A stretch of 64,000 bases of DNA, from assembly GCF_949628215.1 (NCBI RefSeq), contig NC_134288.1, forward strand, positions 7,369,182-7,433,181, read 5' to 3'. A program made the translations under genes and the position numbers. Shown here one piece after another: positions 61,401 to 64,000 of this stretch. Source of the DNA: Phalacrocorax aristotelis (Eukaryota; Chordata; Aves; Suliformes; Phalacrocoracidae). Each line of letters starts with the position of its first letter. Within the stretch, counting starts at the first letter, position 1. The notes under the pieces were generated by a model. That model worked only from the letters and a program-made list of their open reading frames with translations. It was not told where the DNA came from and did no database searches.

Positions 61401-64000
61401 GCTTGTGCTTTTTAAGAAACAATTTGAACTGCTCTTTGACTCCAGAAGAAACTCTCCAGATGAGTAATGTTTGACACCCTCCTTTTAATGAACTACTTAA
61501 CATCATGAGCACTGGTCTCCCAACAGGAAGGGTTAGTCCCGCTTTCTAGGAGGAGAGCAAGAAAAAAGTCAGTGGGGCTGATCATGGGCCATCTGATTTT
61601 CCTCAGCGGGATTCCTAGGTGAGAATCAGGGAAAACTGATCCTCTTCTTAGCGTTTGTATAGATGAAAAAATTATAACCCGTGAAAGAGTATACTCTGGA
61701 GGACACCCAGGATTTTAATATGCTGTTAGTGTGGTGTTGCAGCCCTGGATGCACTGCAGCAGGTACCCAGCTGGCTGCCCAAAGGCTTTGGTTTGGGTAA
61801 GAGCACATGGGTCATCTGCTGGACTTTCAGCTATGCCTCAGGTCACCTTTTCAGGACAGTGCAGACGCAACGATGAAATCAGAGAAGACTGCCGCAGTTA
61901 CATAGCTCCTTTCAGCACTGTATCACTTCTCGTGGTAGCCTGGCATTCCCCTTGGTTGAGATATACACTTTCCTCTGCCCAGGGTTAATAGGTGTCATCA
62001 GGGATGAAAAGGAATAGGGGACGCCCTTGCTGCATTGGAGATTGAAGAGAAGACATAGCTGAATTTTTGCTTAAATTCCCAGAAAGCCACCAACTGTCAC
62101 CAGATCGCTGGCCAGGATGCTACAGCTTGTCTAAGACTTTCCAGGTTCAGAAAAACACACTAGGAGTGTTGCTTCTTTTTTGACGCCTTTAGGTTCTTGC
62201 CTAAGCTGAATCCTGCAAGAATAAGGATTGGGGCCCATAACAGCCTGAGCCTTTCTTGAAAATCCCAACTGAGACCTCTCTATTCATATTAAAATTCTGC
62301 TTCATTCTACAAACAGCTTTATTTCAGGCCTGATTCATTTATCAAATACTCACAGATCAGCCAAAGACTAGGACAGTATATGGGGACGTGTTAATGCATT
62401 TTCCCTTGGATTGCCAAAACATTATCTAATTATCTATGTTAATGCCAGCTGCCTTGGAACACAAAAAGCCCTTAATAAAGAAGCAACTGTGGTAAAGAAA
62501 TGATGACATTAAAATAGCAGGAGATGGCTCCCCAAGCTGGGTGAGTTTGAGATGCAAACGGATAACAAACCATCATAAACACATACCTAAACATTTTGCA
62601 AACATAAATGTACCAAGGAATGAAGTCATGTGTAGTTGTAGCTCCAGGAACTGAGACAGAGTGTGTCTTTTTGTTTCAAATCAATTTTCTGCCAGATTTC
62701 TTGCAGGAATCATTGCAAAATTGCTGTGAGCCCTGGAACTGCAAGTGCTATCAGCCACTAGACGTCCCTGAGCTGCGCTCAAACCTGCAACCCATCAGCT
62801 GCAGAGGCAGAGGAAAGGCAAACTTGGCAGTGCAGGAGACAGAATGTCTTTTAGCAGACTAACTCATCTAGCTGGAAAACCGAGATTAGCTTTTGAGCAC
62901 ATATGCCCTTCTTTAGGCCTTGTAGTCTTAGTAGCATTGTAGCTGTGATGGTGTGAGAAAATAAGGTATCTGGACAGATGGATCCAAAGAAGGGTTTCTA
63001 CATCTCGAAGTTGGTGTTGCTTCATTTATTATTACCTTAAATGAGGGTACAGCAACACTACTACCACAACAGGAAAGCAAAGTGAGATGGGAAAGCCAAC
63101 ATGTCAGCATTTACAAGCTCCTTAGGGTAACAATATGGAAGAGCAGAAGAAATAAGTATCTCTGCTCTTGTCAAGTTAGTGTAACCATGTGATCTGCACG
63201 TGGTGGGTCAGATAAAGGTGCCATGTCAGGTTGTTTCTCTTTTCCTGTTCCTCATTTGTGGTTTAGTGGCTTTGCTCAGCAAGCTGCAATGATGCAAGCT
63301 TCTAACACACATACACTGTTTTGTGCCCACTGTTTTTCCCTTCATTTAATTGCTTTACTGTAATGTTTGGAAGGTTTTGTGATTCTGTATGCTACCAAGG
63401 GGAAAGCTGTGAACAGCTCACTAAGACAAAAGAAACAGAAAGTGGCTCAAGCATGGCTCATGGTCCTTCCACACAAAAGTGTTTTAGAAACAGACGCCTC
63501 TCCAACGTCCCAGTACCCACAAGGCCTCCCTCAGCCCACGTTTAACCTCCTGTACACTCCCGTTCTTTGCCAGCTCTTCTTCTCTGAACAATCTTTATGA
63601 TGATTGATGCCTTGAGACCATGTCTCTGCTTCTATGAAGTATTCTGTGATGCTGGAGTATTGTGTTAAGGCTCCCGTATTTCTCTTTTCCATTTTTTCCT
63701 GCACATGGGCTATGCCGTTGCACTGTACACCCAATACAATGCAAGCAAAATGGCTTTGCTAGACATGCCCAGTGCGTCAGGTCCTCCCTCTCTGGGATCT
63801 GCCGGATGGGCTGCACACGTACCTTAGGATTGCTCTGAATGTACCCCTAATGCATGGTTGGGATTTTGGGGTGCGCCAAAACCCTGCAAAATTGCACATA
63901 GTCATCTTCACCCACTGTGGCAAGATATCTGTGTGGAAAAGAGGATCTGTCTGGGGAAGCTCAATAGGAGCCTCAAAATCCCACTGCTCCGCTTCATATT
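55441..64000. other. Intergenic region upstream of YWHAB, no gene recognised
   Basis: GC content drops to an AT-rich level by about 55800. I read both strands for exons of RIMS4, the next gene in the human order, which would be on the plus strand here, and found none. Open frames are short, often lack an ATG and resemble no family I know. The only clear structure is a short tandem repeat at 57621-57666. Confidence 0.55.
57621..57666. repeat. 16-bp tandem repeat, about 2.9 copies
   Basis: The unit GCTGCTCTCAACATTT occurs twice exactly and then a third time over its first 13 bases, ending GCTGCTCTCAACAG. It lies in the AT-rich intergenic region. No coding role is evident. Confidence 0.9.

Overview
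This window is vertebrate nuclear DNA, most probably from a bird. It holds spliced multi-exon genes with GT-AG introns, three CpG-island promoters and moderately short introns. It also carries a solo retroviral LTR of a type I associate with bird genomes. The gene order STK4 - TOMM34 - PABPC1L - YWHAB, with relative orientations -, +, -, -, is the conserved block of human 20q13.12 read in reverse. In birds this block is expected on the chromosome 20 equivalent. Species cannot be read from the window.

Layout. 1-7710: intron of STK4 with no exon recognised. 7711-18813 (minus): STK4 (MST1) coding exons 1-9, residues 1-381; the last exons, with the SARAH domain, lie outside the left edge. 18100-19850: CpG island shared by STK4 and TOMM34, which start head to head with 331 bp between their ATG codons. 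19145-22669 (plus): complete TOMM34, 7 exons, 301 aa; a solo LTR in intron 5 ends about 19 bp before exon 6. 23640-26200: intergenic. 27185-37268 (minus): complete PABPC1L (embryonic poly(A)-binding protein), 14 coding exons, 635 aa, with a probable non-coding first exon in a CpG island at 38160-38960. 40895-54777 (minus): YWHAB (14-3-3 beta), 5 coding exons, 244 aa, a 1.8 kb 3' UTR and a non-coding first exon in a third CpG island (54230-55100). 55101-55440: a 20-bp minisatellite. 55441-64000: AT-rich sequence with no gene I can support.

How the genes relate. They are not an operon; they are neighbours with separate promoters, except the STK4/TOMM34 pair. STK4 is the Hippo-pathway kinase, TOMM34 an Hsp70/Hsp90 co-chaperone, PABPC1L an oocyte mRNA poly(A)-binding protein, and YWHAB a phosphoserine adaptor that is known to bind YAP, the effector downstream of STK4.

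All splice junctions were set by hand from reading frame, protein similarity and splice motifs. Coding phases add up exactly for TOMM34 (906 nt), PABPC1L (1908 nt) and YWHAB (735 nt including stops). No wholly new system was found. The most interesting signals are the LTR beside the TOMM34 exon 6 acceptor, a GC-AG intron in PABPC1L, mirrored GACC repeats flanking the shared promoter, and the 20-bp minisatellite with an 80-bp higher-order period.
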